Below are positions 1 through 10,400 of a DNA stretch of 64,000 bases, in pieces. Under the pieces are notes generated by a model. The model was given only the letters and a program-made list of their open reading frames with translations. It was not told where the DNA came from and did not search any database. A program made the position numbers and the translations under genes. Within the stretch, counting starts at the first letter, position 1. Each line of letters starts with the position of its first letter. This DNA is from Arcuatula senhousia (lineage: Eukaryota > Mollusca > Bivalvia > Mytilida > Mytilidae): the NCBI GenBank assembly GCA_963971305.1, contig OZ020307.1, positions 59,207,702 to 59,271,701 of the forward strand, in the 5' to 3' direction.

Positions 1-1013
1 TTTGTTTATATATACATATATTAATATGCTTTTAGGCAGTTCACTTGCAGCCAACAAGGAATCTGTGAACTACTGCTCACTCAAAATACCCTGCTACCCC
101 CAAAATGAACTATGTCGGTAAACAGGAAGTAGAAATCATACAGACCTAATTTCAATACTAGCAAAAAAGGACCTCATGATGAACTCATAAACCAAATTTC
201 AAGTCACTGTGATATGTACAGTAGTTGCTGAGAAAAATTTTATAAAAAAGTTCAACAATTGACCAGTAATGTTGAAAAATTAACTAAGTCAGTAAACAAG
301 AAGTAAATATCCAACAGACCTAATTTTAGTACACGCAATAAAAGACCTCACACTGAGCTCATATACCAAACTTCAAGTCACTGTGATATGTAGTTGCTGA
401 GAAAAATGTTATGAAAATTTTCAACAATTGACTAGTAATGTTGAAAATTGTTTTAACAATTGACTGGTAATGTTGAAAATTGACTAAGTCAGTAAACAGG
501 AAGTAAATATCCAACCAATTTTATTTCAACACTCGCATTAAAGGACCTCATACTGAACTCATATACCAAATTTCAAGTCTCTGTGATATGTAGTTGCTGA
601 GAAAAAAGTTACGAAAATTTTCAACAATTGACTAGTAATGACAGTAAACAGGAAGTAGACAGACAGACCTTATTTCGGTACTCGCAATAAAGGACCTCAC
701 ACCAAACTCCTATATTAAATTTCAGATTACTGTGATATGTAGTTGCTGAGAAAAAAGTTAAAAAATTTTCAACAATTGACTAGTAATGTCGGTAAACAGG
801 AAGTAGACAGACAGACCTTATTTCGGTACTCGCAATAAAGGACCTCACACCAAACTCCTATATTAAATTTCAGATTACTGTGATATGTAGTTGCTGAGAA
901 AACTGTTACAAATGTTATGTTGTGGACTGACGGAAGGACAGACGGACGGATGGAAGGACAGACAGAGGTCAACCGGTATACCCCCCCTCTTCTTCGAAGC
1001 AGGTGTATAATTA
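1..1013. repeat. Pearl-like element, family A, essentially complete
   Basis: A left end near 50 with a GTGAAC...GCTCAC inverted motif is followed by five to six diverged copies of a unit of about 130-170 bp. Each copy reads AAACAGGAAGTAGA, then AGACCT, AAAGGACCTCA and GTAGTTGCTGAGAAAA. Next comes an ACGG-type tetranucleotide run (about 921-966) and a terminal hairpin around TTCTTCGAAG, ending GTATAATTA. Other copies are at 12174 (reverse), 22917 and 31008. It holds no gene; open frames here are translations of the repeat. Confidence 0.75.
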
Positions 1014-1310
1014 CAGAAGAACTGGAGACAGGAAACATCTCCCTACACATAAAGGTTCTGGTTTGATTTTTTTTTAAGACTCGAACATGTGCATTTCCTA
1101 AACAATGAATCTGTCAAAGTTTATGTTTGTTCATGTCTTATTCATGCAAATTATTTTAAGTCAAGAAAGGGGTCTTTCTAAAGGGTAATTCTGAGATTCA
1201 TTTGAATCAGTTGCATTATAAAACCAGTTACCCTATAAATCTATTCTGTTATAGAAATGCAGAATTGAGAGCAGCCATCAATGATTATTATCTTTTTTCG
1301 CTCTTTTGTG

Positions 1311-1507
1311 TACTGTGGTTTCATTATTATTCGTGGGGTACCAATTTTCGTGGTTTTCGTGGGCAGCCTCAAACCACGAAATTTGATATCCCACGAAAAG
1401 TAAATTTACATGGGTTTATATGCTGCAGACTCAAGCACCACGAATTTAAGAACTTTTTCACCAAACCACGAAAATTGGTACCCACGAAAATAAATGAATC
1501 ATCAGTA
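1311..1507. mobile_element. Palindromic MITE (TACTGTGGTTTCATTATT type)
   Basis: The arms are inverted: the left reads TACTGTGGTTTCATTATTAT then CGTGGGGTACCAATTTTCGT, and the right ends ACCCACGAAAATAAATGAATC then ATCAGTA. The middle is rich in CCACGAA motifs. Related copies at 4643-4852, 33523-33638 and 39730-39872 share the TACTGTGG...CACAGTA ends. It is non-coding. Confidence 0.65.
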
Positions 1508-1795
1508 TCTATTCCACAAATCATTATTATCAATGTTTATAAAAAAAGCAAATATGTAAAAACATCAGTTCTATCTTAAAACATGCTGAGAGCTTAATAC
1601 AAGTAATGGTGACTAGTCTATATGTATCTCAAGAAGGGAAAGAACTCATCAGAATTACATTTATAGTGACTTCATAACTAATTTAGTTATGGAATGGATA
1701 TAAATGCTGATAACTGTGACAAATAATATGTCATCTCTGCAAATATGAATCAAACATAAAAATGAAAAAAATCAAAGTCAAAATTAGCCAGATTT

Positions 1796-2010
1796 CTTTA
1801 AACAGGAAGTGTGTGAGCAACAGACCCGAAATCTAATCCCACATTATGGCCCAATCCTTGTACAATATACCAAATAACAAGTGGCTGTGATATAAAGTAG
1901 TTGCTGAAAAACTGTTATGAAAATTTCTTCCTTGTAGGTCCACCACCTGCCCACCTGGAATTTACCATTTTATTTCCCAGATTTTTCATTCATTGAAATC
2001 CAGCCAAAAA
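1796..2010. repeat. Fragment of pearl-like family A2
   Basis: It has an AACAGGAAGT start, CAACAGACC, and an end with ATTTACCATTTTAT, CCCAGATTTTTCATT and GAAATCCAGCC. The same end recurs at 56315-56362 (ACCATTTTATAACCCAGATT). It sits immediately beyond the last visible exon of the DUF7802-like gene, in its intron. Confidence 0.5.
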
Positions 2011-2034
2011 TATTTCAACCACAAACAGACTTAC

Positions 2035-5000
2035 TTTTCCTTTCTGACTGTGATGGCTTGTTGTCCGCCTTGGATCTATCTGCCGACCAAATAATCATCA
2101 CATAGGTGGCAAACAACAGGGCCACACACACTTCACTGTGTAACTTGTTAGTGTCATGTAGCGGGTGGTAGATTGGTAAAAACTGTAAGACACCCAGAGG
2201 CATACCAAGGAGACCAGTCAAAACACACGTCAGCAACTCCTTGAAAAAGCTGAAAGAAGAATGTATGAAAAATGAAAAGGATAAAAAGATTGGCAAAATG
2301 TTTACAAATGAACACATAGCAAAGGCAAAGGACTACTGTATAGCAGAAAATTTTCATCTCTAAGATGTTAATGAATTTCATCTACAAATTTAAATCTTTG
2401 TATTGTCATTGAAAATTTTCTTTTTGTATTCTTACTCCTTTTATTTCGGCTCAAGTTTGAAAATTTGAATATTATTTTCTCACCCTGCTGATACCCATTT
2501 CTCAGTCTGACTATCCAGTAACTTTCTGATTCCATGGAAAGCGAAGGTAAACCCGCTGGCAAATGTGGCGTGGAAATAGTAACTGGTCCAGGGCACCCAG
2601 TAGTGACGATCGTAAATGTTGGGATCAGTATCATGCCAGGTCCACCATAGAGATTTAATACCCATGATATCATAGGGCAGGTCTATCAGCACCACAGATA
2701 CACCAACTGACAAGAAAATAACAATACTATTATCTGAAATATGTTGATGGCAGAAAAGACAACATGTATGTTGCAATCATGTATTGGAAAAGCTATAGAA
2801 ACATGCCATAGAGATGTGATATTACATAAACCGTGGCATAGCGTTGACATTGATGAAACTAAAGGGATTTTTTTACAAAATTGGTTTATGCATACCATAT
2901 CAATATCTTCTTGTCCTCATCTTTTGTATGATTTTGAAGGATGAAACCCAAGTATAAAGGTGCTATTGTGTGTTAATTGGTCCTGATTTTAGGATCTGGA
3001 GTCAAATACATTTAGTCCTCTTTCTTTATTGAAAATACTTGTGTTAGAATTCCAATTAAATTTCATCATTTTGACATTTAAAAGGTATGGTTTATGTTTT
3101 CCATTTTTTATACTTAATTCACATTTTCTTTTTTTTAAAGAGCCAATTACACTTAAGATGTTATAAATGTATTCAATAAGGCAAAATAATTTAAATTGTT
3201 CTTCATTTTCCAGAGATACAGAAAAGAAGTGTAAGTTTTTCAAGCTTGCATTCTAGTAGACACTGTTTGAAAGCTTTTACGTATAGGCCTTCTCTTTTCG
3301 TTTGTGCACATTTATTCTTAGTTAAGAATTACTCAAAGCAATAATGACATGAAGAATTCTTTGTCGCTTAATTCAAATTTTCAATCAATTGCAATCATTA
3401 CGTAGTTATGTTCTTTTTAGTTGGCAAGAAGCATGTAAAGATTCCTCTGAATTTAAAAAAAAATATTTTGTTTATACCTGCAAAGGGTTCAGCCCACCAT
3501 GGAAGTCTCATATGAGAAACTGCTACTGATGCTGTGTATATGAAATAAGGATCTGAAAGGAAAAGATAGAAATGATATTTTAATTTTTTTCTAAAATGGA
3601 TATAGAAACATGATTTTGGGTTTATTTTATTGACATACTTTAATTGAAAAGGTCAGGTGTCATTATGATATGTGAAACAATTAAAAGACTGATTGATCAG
3701 GTCTGATATCAAATAAATAACACTAACATAATATGGAAGGGATCATTTCTTACTATTTAATTAATTTTTTTCTTTGAATTAATTTTATAAAATACTATAG
3801 GTAGAATGCTTTATTACATTCTACAGTGTTATAAGCATACGATAATTAATTGGGTGGAGTGAATAACCAAAACATGAGGCCAAAAATAAAAAGATCATGA
3901 GTTGGTGAATGTATGTGATTTAAAACAAGTCACACATGAGTGATCATATTTTTGTTATTCATGAAACCGAATTGATTATCGTATCTATTACATAGATAAA
4001 ACACAATATTTTACCTTTTTTTCAAATTTATGAATGGCATATGAATTTAGACATCAGCAGTTATGCTGAATACACAATCCAATTCACAACGTCATAATTG
4101 ACAGTTAGGTGGGAAAAGATGCAAGAGTGAAAACATTTTGGTTATTTCACAATGTGATTTTAACAGATTTTATTTGACTTGGAAAAATTAATTGGTATTT
4201 CAAATGCATCTATGCAATAATATCCATATTTCATCATAAGGTCATTTGTAGAGATATTCATTAGTATTATCACAACACAATAATTTTCAATATATGCAAC
4301 CCTAATGTGTTATTGTTCATGTATTCTTTAACTTGGTTAAAGATAATTTCAAATGTTGATTAATGTGAAAAAAACCTTACATATAGAAGCAATGTAGAGT
4401 GGAAGTCTCAATCCGAGGAATGTTATCACACCCTGGGCATGCCAGAAGTTGTCTATATCTGGTACAAAATAGGAGACACATTCTACTGTTAGACCATGAA
4501 GTAATGTAGCCAACCATAGCCATCTAAATCTTCCTCCATTTCTCATAGCTAAAAATAAATTCAGAAATGATTTAAGGAAAGTCAAAAGTACAGTGGAGTT
4601 AAAAATCAAATCTGATATTGGGAAAAGTGATGATACTGTCATGACTGTGTGGTTTCATTATTATTTGTTGGGTATCCATTTTTTTTGTGGCTTTTGTGGC
4701 TGTCTGTAATCCAATAAAATAAAAATCCAACAAAGTGTTACATTGATTACATTAAGTATATGTGCAAACTACGAAAAAAAAATCCAACAAATCGTCTTCC
4801 TTGGCAAACAAATGAAAATTGATATGCATAAAAAATAAATGAATCCACAGTAGTGATATTAAATTTGGAAATACATGCATCTTTCAAAGTTTCACGAATA
4901 AGAGTACAAATATAATGAAAACCAAGTTCAAGAACCCTTAACATTTTTATACATTTATCTAAAATGGCTCAAAAGTCTCAAGATTTCAGTAGTTCCCTTC

Positions 5001-5235
5001 ATCTGGAGTTTTTTTTAGGCTTATTTGTTTCCTATCTGGTTGGTTTTTTGTTTTTACTTTTTGAAACAAAATATTTTGACCAATATACAATAAATATTCT
5101 CAAATTTTTAAAAGACTTACCGTGAATGAAGGTGAGAACAAATCCAGTCATTACCACTGCCTCCACACAGAGATATGACCCATGTGTTTCCAGTGTGTCC
5201 CTGGGGTCTCTAAACTGGACCCACCAGTCAATCCC
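2035..5235 (-). CDS. Multi-pass membrane protein of unknown function (DUF7802-like), partial gene model
   Basis: Five consecutive internal exons join in frame on the minus strand: 5121-5235, 4381-4548, 3478-3552, 2484-2706, 2035-2249 (796 nt, about 265 residues). Every junction is GT-AG and all phases agree. The peptide is rich in Trp, Tyr and hydrophobic stretches, with several likely membrane helices. Distinctive pieces are GIDWWVQFRDPRDTLETHG, RFRWLWLATLLHG, MRLPWWAEPF, LPYDIMGIKSLWWTWHD and DRHYWVPWTSYYFHATF. From memory these resemble an uncharacterised animal family (DUF7802); that assignment is unverified and no biochemical role is known to me. The 2035 end has a good donor (GTAAGT), so more exons lie to the left, probably outside the window. 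The exon at 5235 begins at an acceptor, and I found no initiator exon between it and CCDC6, with which it is divergently arranged. Confidence 0.72.
2484..2706 (-). CDS. Exon of DUF7802-like gene: most distinctive conserved block
   Basis: This 223-nt exon has acceptor TTGTCAG and donor GTGAGA. It carries VGVSVVLIDLPYDIMGIKS, LWWTWHDTDPNIYDRHYW and VPWTSYYFHATFASGFTF. The His/Asp/Trp-rich stretch is the family signature as I recall it and is the best region for a homology search. Whether the His and Asp residues bind metal or substrate is unknown. Confidence 0.75.
4381..4548 (-). CDS. Exon of DUF7802-like gene: membrane segments
   Basis: This 168-nt exon encodes AMRNGGRFRWLWLATLLHG, then a segment with TVECVSYFVPDIDNFWHAQG, and ends LPLYIASIY across the next junction. 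The acceptor is TTTTTAG and the donor is GTAAGG, both phase 1. Aromatic and hydrophobic runs alternating with short polar loops suggest parts of two membrane helices. Confidence 0.7.
4643..4852. mobile_element. Palindromic MITE, second copy
   Basis: Inverted ends GACTGTGTGGTTTCATTATT and AAATGAATCCACAGTA match the element at 1311. The internal TTTGTTGG/CCAACAAA motifs are also inverted. It lies in an intron of the DUF7802-like gene. Confidence 0.6.
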
Positions 5236-7183
5236 CTGCAAAAAAAAAGTAGAAATCTTAATTTGCCAAAATCAAATCTGAGAAAAAAACAAAGCAATGC
5301 TCCTGCATAGGGCCCAACATACATGTAAAAGTCTGACAGATCTGAAAACTTCTTAGGAAGTACAGTTTGTATTACTGAACCAACTTGCCAAATTTTTCAA
5401 TTCATTTCCACCAATGCTTTCTGAGAAAAGCTTGACAGAAACTTGTACAGCTGTACATATGGATGGACATGAGTAAATCTATATGCCCCTCGACATTAAA
5501 ATAGTGTTTGAAAGGCACAAGCTCCTGCTACATTCATTTATATTACTTTAAGGCAAATTTTATATAAATGTATATAAGCTCCTGTTGCATTACATGTACC
5601 TTTGTGGTGGACTTACATGGAATTGCAGACCTATAACTAATACAGAAAACCAATTTATTATCATTATTGTAGAATTTATATTATTTGTAACTCCATTTGC
5701 TCAATACACAAAAATAAAATGGAAATTATATCGATTTTGTAAATAATAACAAATTTCAAAATACATGTAGTTATTCATTCATTAAAGTTTAACATCATAA
5801 TAAGTTTAAAGGTTAACATAATTTAACATATAGCTTTATATCAGCCTTTATTTAAAATTCTAATGTGGGTTATACTGAAATAAGTACACAATCAGGGGAT
5901 GATACAGAATTTTTCTAAAGGGGAGTCCACCATATGCTGTCCATAATGGATGAAAGGGTGGTGGGGGTTGCTTTAGTGCCTGAAATGGGAATATGGAATC
6001 TGGTGGCCAATATCACATTTTATTTTCATTTATTAAGAAAGAAAATAAAAATTTTGTAAGTCTAAACTCTGAACAAAAACTTATTTTTTTACTTACTTCT
6101 GAAGATCCAATGGTGTTAAATGCAGTGGGTGAATTTATTTTTAAATACTTATAAATTTATATAGAATCATCATGAATATTATGAAATCTGTCTTGCTACT
6201 CTGATGTGTGATTGTAACTCTCTAATTATTGTTCTTTTCTCTTTAAATGTTATATGTATACTCATGCTGCCCCTTGTTGGGCCCTTGATTGGAAAATTTA
6301 CCTGAATTCTTATTCACAAAATTTAAGCATGTTTAGTGATTAAGTTCTATGTTTACATTCAATTGGTTCCCTGTTACCATAATGGGTACAGAATTTAGTC
6401 CATCTTGGATCCTGGAAGTATCATAACAGGAGCATATATAAAATTTCGAGTTAGATTTGTGTAAATAAACTTAATTAGGAGCTTATGCCTATCTGAAACA
6501 AAAGGAAAATATTATTATTAGGCTCCCGAAGGATGCGATAATGGTAGAAATGTCAATATTTTAGTTGTACTATGAGCTGAATTTTCCTTCATCGTCCAGT
6601 TAAGCACGCTCGTTTTCCCAAACTTTCGGCGTCTTTTTAACCTTTATTCTTTTCAAATTTCGAACGTCATAAAGCGCACATGTGACCCACAAGAAAAGCT
6701 AGTTCATTTTTATTTTCGAATAAATTTTATTTCAATTCATATCGCAAATATATTATTTTAGCCTGTAAAATATATATACATGTAGATACGTTTTAACTTC
6801 GGGAGCGTCACAGGTTTAACCTGCCTCATATTAATTTTGAAGGCTACATATCAAGGAAAATTATTCTAGTCACAGAGAAATCAGAAAATCAAAATCAATA
6901 AATCATTTTCCTCCCTTATTTAACAACCTTTAACTCTGACACGTTAATAAATTTGGGCATAGCTGTTTTTTCCCTGCAGTCTTTGAAATCTTGAGAGGCA
7001 CAAAGGTCACAAATTGGCACGTTAATTTTTTTCAAAGTTTCGAATCTTTGAGAAAATAAATAAAATATAATTATAATTTCTGGAAAATTGTTAGACGTTA
7101 AACTTTCATTTTCAACGATTTTTAAGATTTAAGAATTTTATTCGAAAATACTAACACTCACGTTTTGGAAGACAACAACAAAA
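5236..7183. other. Intergenic/5' region between two divergent genes
   Basis: It should contain the missing first exon and promoter of the minus-strand DUF7802-like gene and the promoter and 5' UTR of CCDC6. I see no convincing coding exon or TATA box. It contains one interspersed element (6521-6835) and otherwise AT-rich unique-looking DNA. The CCDC6 ATG context is AAAATGG. Confidence 0.5.
6521..6835. repeat. Interspersed MITE-like element upstream of CCDC6
   Basis: It starts GGCTCCCGAAGG and ends CTTCGGGAGCGTCACAGG plus TTTAACCTGCCTCATATTA, so GCTCCCGAAG is inverted at the two ends. A diverged copy covers about 20299-20515 (AATGGTAGAGATGTCAATAT, TTTAGCACGCTTGTTTTCC). The end motif alone recurs at 10417-10450. 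Confidence 0.6.
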
Positions 7184-7405
7184 ATGGCGGACAGTGCGAG
7201 CGAGTTGGAAAGTGATACCAGTTCAATTGATGGGGGACCTACGCTCAAACCCCCGTCCCCAGCGACACTGGAGCAACTTCAAAAGAGAATAGAGTCCCTC
7301 CAGCAAGAGAACAGAGTCCTAAAGATGGAACTGGATACGTACAAATTGAAATGCAAGACTCTACAAGAGGAGAAAAAAGAGCTCCAAAAAGCCAGTATAA
7401 ACATT
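7184..7405 (+). CDS. CCDC6: CCDC6 exon 1 with weak donor
   Basis: It encodes residues 1-74, from MADSASE to [10 protein letters not shown]. The boundary is fixed by homology (human KASVTI joined to QARAEQ) and by the acceptor at 10606. The donor reads ATT|GTTCGT and departs from GTRAGT at +3 and +4. Reading on gives only VRTFVF then a stop. Confidence 0.85.
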
Positions 7406-10400
7406 GTTCGTACATTTGTGTTTTAATTAAATATTTCATATTTAATTATGGCCTTTATTGTATACAATACATAGATGTGTAATTTATGTTACTTAAATCA
7501 TAAGTTTTATGGGTTGTCAAGTCTTTAATATCTAATTATGTGACACATTTTATATTAAAATGTGTCATACCTATTTTTATCATCAAATTTATGTTTATTG
7601 TTTCAATACATGTAATAAAGGGGTTGACAAATTGCCTCTAACTCAAATAATTCAAGCCTTTTCTGTCTTCGTAAACTTCGGGGGAACAGCTTGAACTCAC
7701 CCAAAGGAAATTCTCCTTGACTGGCTGTCCGGTTCAGACAGCCAATCGTAATACTTTCAATGGTGTTAATTAATTTGCTGCTAAAATTAGTTTGAAATTT
7801 TCTAAAACAGATTCGACATATAAGTGTTGATTATGTGAAAATTAATAATTAATCAATAATAATTATTCTTATCTAGTACACATGTCCTAAGAAATTTTGG
7901 CTCTACTGACTCATTTTTGACAAATTATTATCAAATGCAGGGTTCACCACAGATTGAAAATCAAGGGTGGGGGGGGAATTTTTTATCATGATTTTTTTTT
8001 CGGTCGTGATAGCTGATGCGTCGTTTCTTTTTTCAGTTTTATACAAAATGAGAAGGCATAGTCATTGTGTATTATACTTTATTAAAGAGTAAAGCATGTA
8101 ACAATAAAACAACATACAATAACATGTAGCACACAGAAAAAGAGCACTAGTTAATTCATCTCTATAGTCAGCACTAGTTTCACAAGTTCATTGCATTGCA
8201 GTTCTTAATCTCTGTAGCTCAGGTCAGTGTCGGTGGCAAGTTCCCCCAGGTCTATTCTTCTGTTGCTTATGTTATTCCATAAGGTGGCTGCTCTGGTGAA
8301 GTTGAACTCTTTGCTGTCTGGACCTTGGGTAGACACCATCATGAGGGCATTGAGTATCTTCTGGGACAGTCTGTTTCTGAGTTCTGTCTTTATTCTCTTA
8401 ATGGCACTGAACCCTCTTTCACAATCTATAAAATAAAACAAATAGAATAAGACATACATGTAGTAATTAGAATATAATAAAAAAAAACAAAATAAAATAA
8501 AAGTTAATTGAAATAAAGTACATGATTTCAGTTACAAACAAAAGGATTAAAATAATTTTATTTGCAGTTTATTCTAGAGATTCCCTTAATATTTTAGTTA
8601 AAATGAAATAAAAGAATTATGTCATAGGTGAGCCACTGGTATTTTTGTAACCATGGCTGATAGAAGGATGATCTGTGTTTGGTTTGTTTTGGTGTACTGG
8701 TATTGGTTTGGGTTTTTTCTTTTGTTTGAGTTGGGTCATGTGTCTGAGTCTGGGTTTGGTCTTGTGTTTGAGTTTGGTTTGTGTCATCTTGTATTCTTCT
8801 CACTTTTGCAGTAAAGAAGGAGGAGATATCTTGAGTAGCTGAACGTTTCATTGTGAATGACCAAAACTGTTAAGTCCCCAAATTTATACTTATTCATTAT
8901 ACTAATTAGTTCTAATTACTTTCTTTGATCCTTGTATGGAATTGTCAGCTTGCATTGCTCAATGTCAGCTTGCACTGCTCAGATCGTAATGACCGCCGTG
9001 AATAGTTCTCATCCATCTTATTATCTTAATCAGGATCCTTTAACAACAAGCTTTAATCAACCCAAATCGTTCTGACTAATTATTTTCTTCTTGAAATATA
9101 TTAATTTGTACAGTTTATCTGTCAAAATATTGTAACAATTATCGATCTTTTCATAAATTTTTACTTCCTTGTTTTTAAATAGTCGTGATGTGCAACATAC
9201 AAAAAAAGAACGTTTTAAAAAAAAAAAATATTTGAAGAAATTCCTAACAACAATAAGATAAAACTTTTAAACACTTTTTAATATCTTTAAATTTTAATAA
9301 TTTTCATTCATTAATTAATCCTGTTGAAAGAAACAAGACATTGTCAATCACACTTTATTGATCACCCAAGCGCGAACAGGTAATTATCGTATGTGATCAG
9401 CTGTCCAGGTGATGCCCCGAAGGCCTGATTTAACAGGTCAGTGATCTTGTAACAGATCTGACACACTAATTGGGTTACAAACATCCTGTCATAAATAACA
9501 AAGTTACGATTTTTGAAGCGTGGCGCAGCGCATTTGAAGCGTGGCGGCAAAAGATCAAGCGTGGTGCTCAAGAACTCAAGCGTGGCGGCCCCCCACGCTA
9601 AAATAGCCTGTGGTGAACCCTGAAATGAGCATTCAGGCATTAATGTAGTGAGTGCAGGGAGTGAAATATAACCACTGAATTATTTGGGTTAAATTGCCTC
9701 CATTGATGCCCATCTACCTTCAGTTTTTCTTGACTTTGCTTCCGTCTCATCATACATGTACATGTATGTGATGCTAACGCCAGGAGACAAATCTCGATCC
9801 TCACTTTTTAACCCATCCCCTGTTCTCCAGACTTTTTGTGAAATCTATCTATTTGAGTTAGAGGCAAAAATTTGGCACACGTTAGTGCCCTCAATTGACA
9901 TTGAAATCTAATATAATGAGTGTTGAAAATGTCCAGCTTTTTTGTCCAATCTCCAGCTTTGTCATCACAGATAATGAGATTCTTAACATGTATGCCTCAT
10001 TTTGTTTATCTTTGCATTTGTCGTCACTACCTATCCTGCTAACTCCCTGGTTTCCGTTCTGCCCTTGTTGACCCCTGTGAGAACATACTATAGGTTTAAC
10101 TGAAAAAATGTGGTATTAGGTTGTAACCTGTGGTAGGGCACAAATATATGTATTGTAAAATTCACTGAGGAAAGTGACATTCTGGCAGAAGAAATGAAGT
10201 GTCAGGTGTTGTTTAAAACATCACATTAATATACTAGAACAACAACAAAGAAGTTGAGAATTTACATTAATGTCACATTGATATGTAATTAGGGCCCCTC
10301 ATCGAAGATGCGGACGCCCCATAGTTTTCACTTTGTCCGTCTGTCCGTCAGTCAACAATTGTTGTGAACACTAAAACTCAAAAACTATTAACAACACAGT

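Larger units (their letters stand above)
7938..9622 (-). mobile_element. hAT-type DNA transposon, internally deleted
   Basis: The terminal inverted repeats are CAGGGTTCACCACAG at 7938 and CTGTGGTGAACCCTG ending at 9622. The right end has several AAGCGTGGCGG-like subterminal motifs (about 9516-9597), as hAT transposase-binding arrays do. On the minus strand it keeps two transposase pieces, an N-terminal exon (8597-8851) and a C-terminal dimerisation exon (8208-8427), with the catalytic middle missing. Flanks (ATCAAATG / AAATGAGC) do not give a clean 8-bp duplication. Confidence 0.8.

Noticed and set aside
769..1050. Open frame with SVCPSIRPSVLPSVHN
   Set aside because: Translation of the tetranucleotide run and core of a pearl-like element, no gene signal.
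2741..2944. 67-codon plus-strand frame
   Set aside because: It lies in an intron, partly opposite the exon acceptor side, and has no homology or splice support.
5575..5660. Candidate first exon of the DUF7802-like gene (a GTAAGT on the minus strand near 5618)
   Set aside because: No open frame with a Met leads into it in the needed phase.
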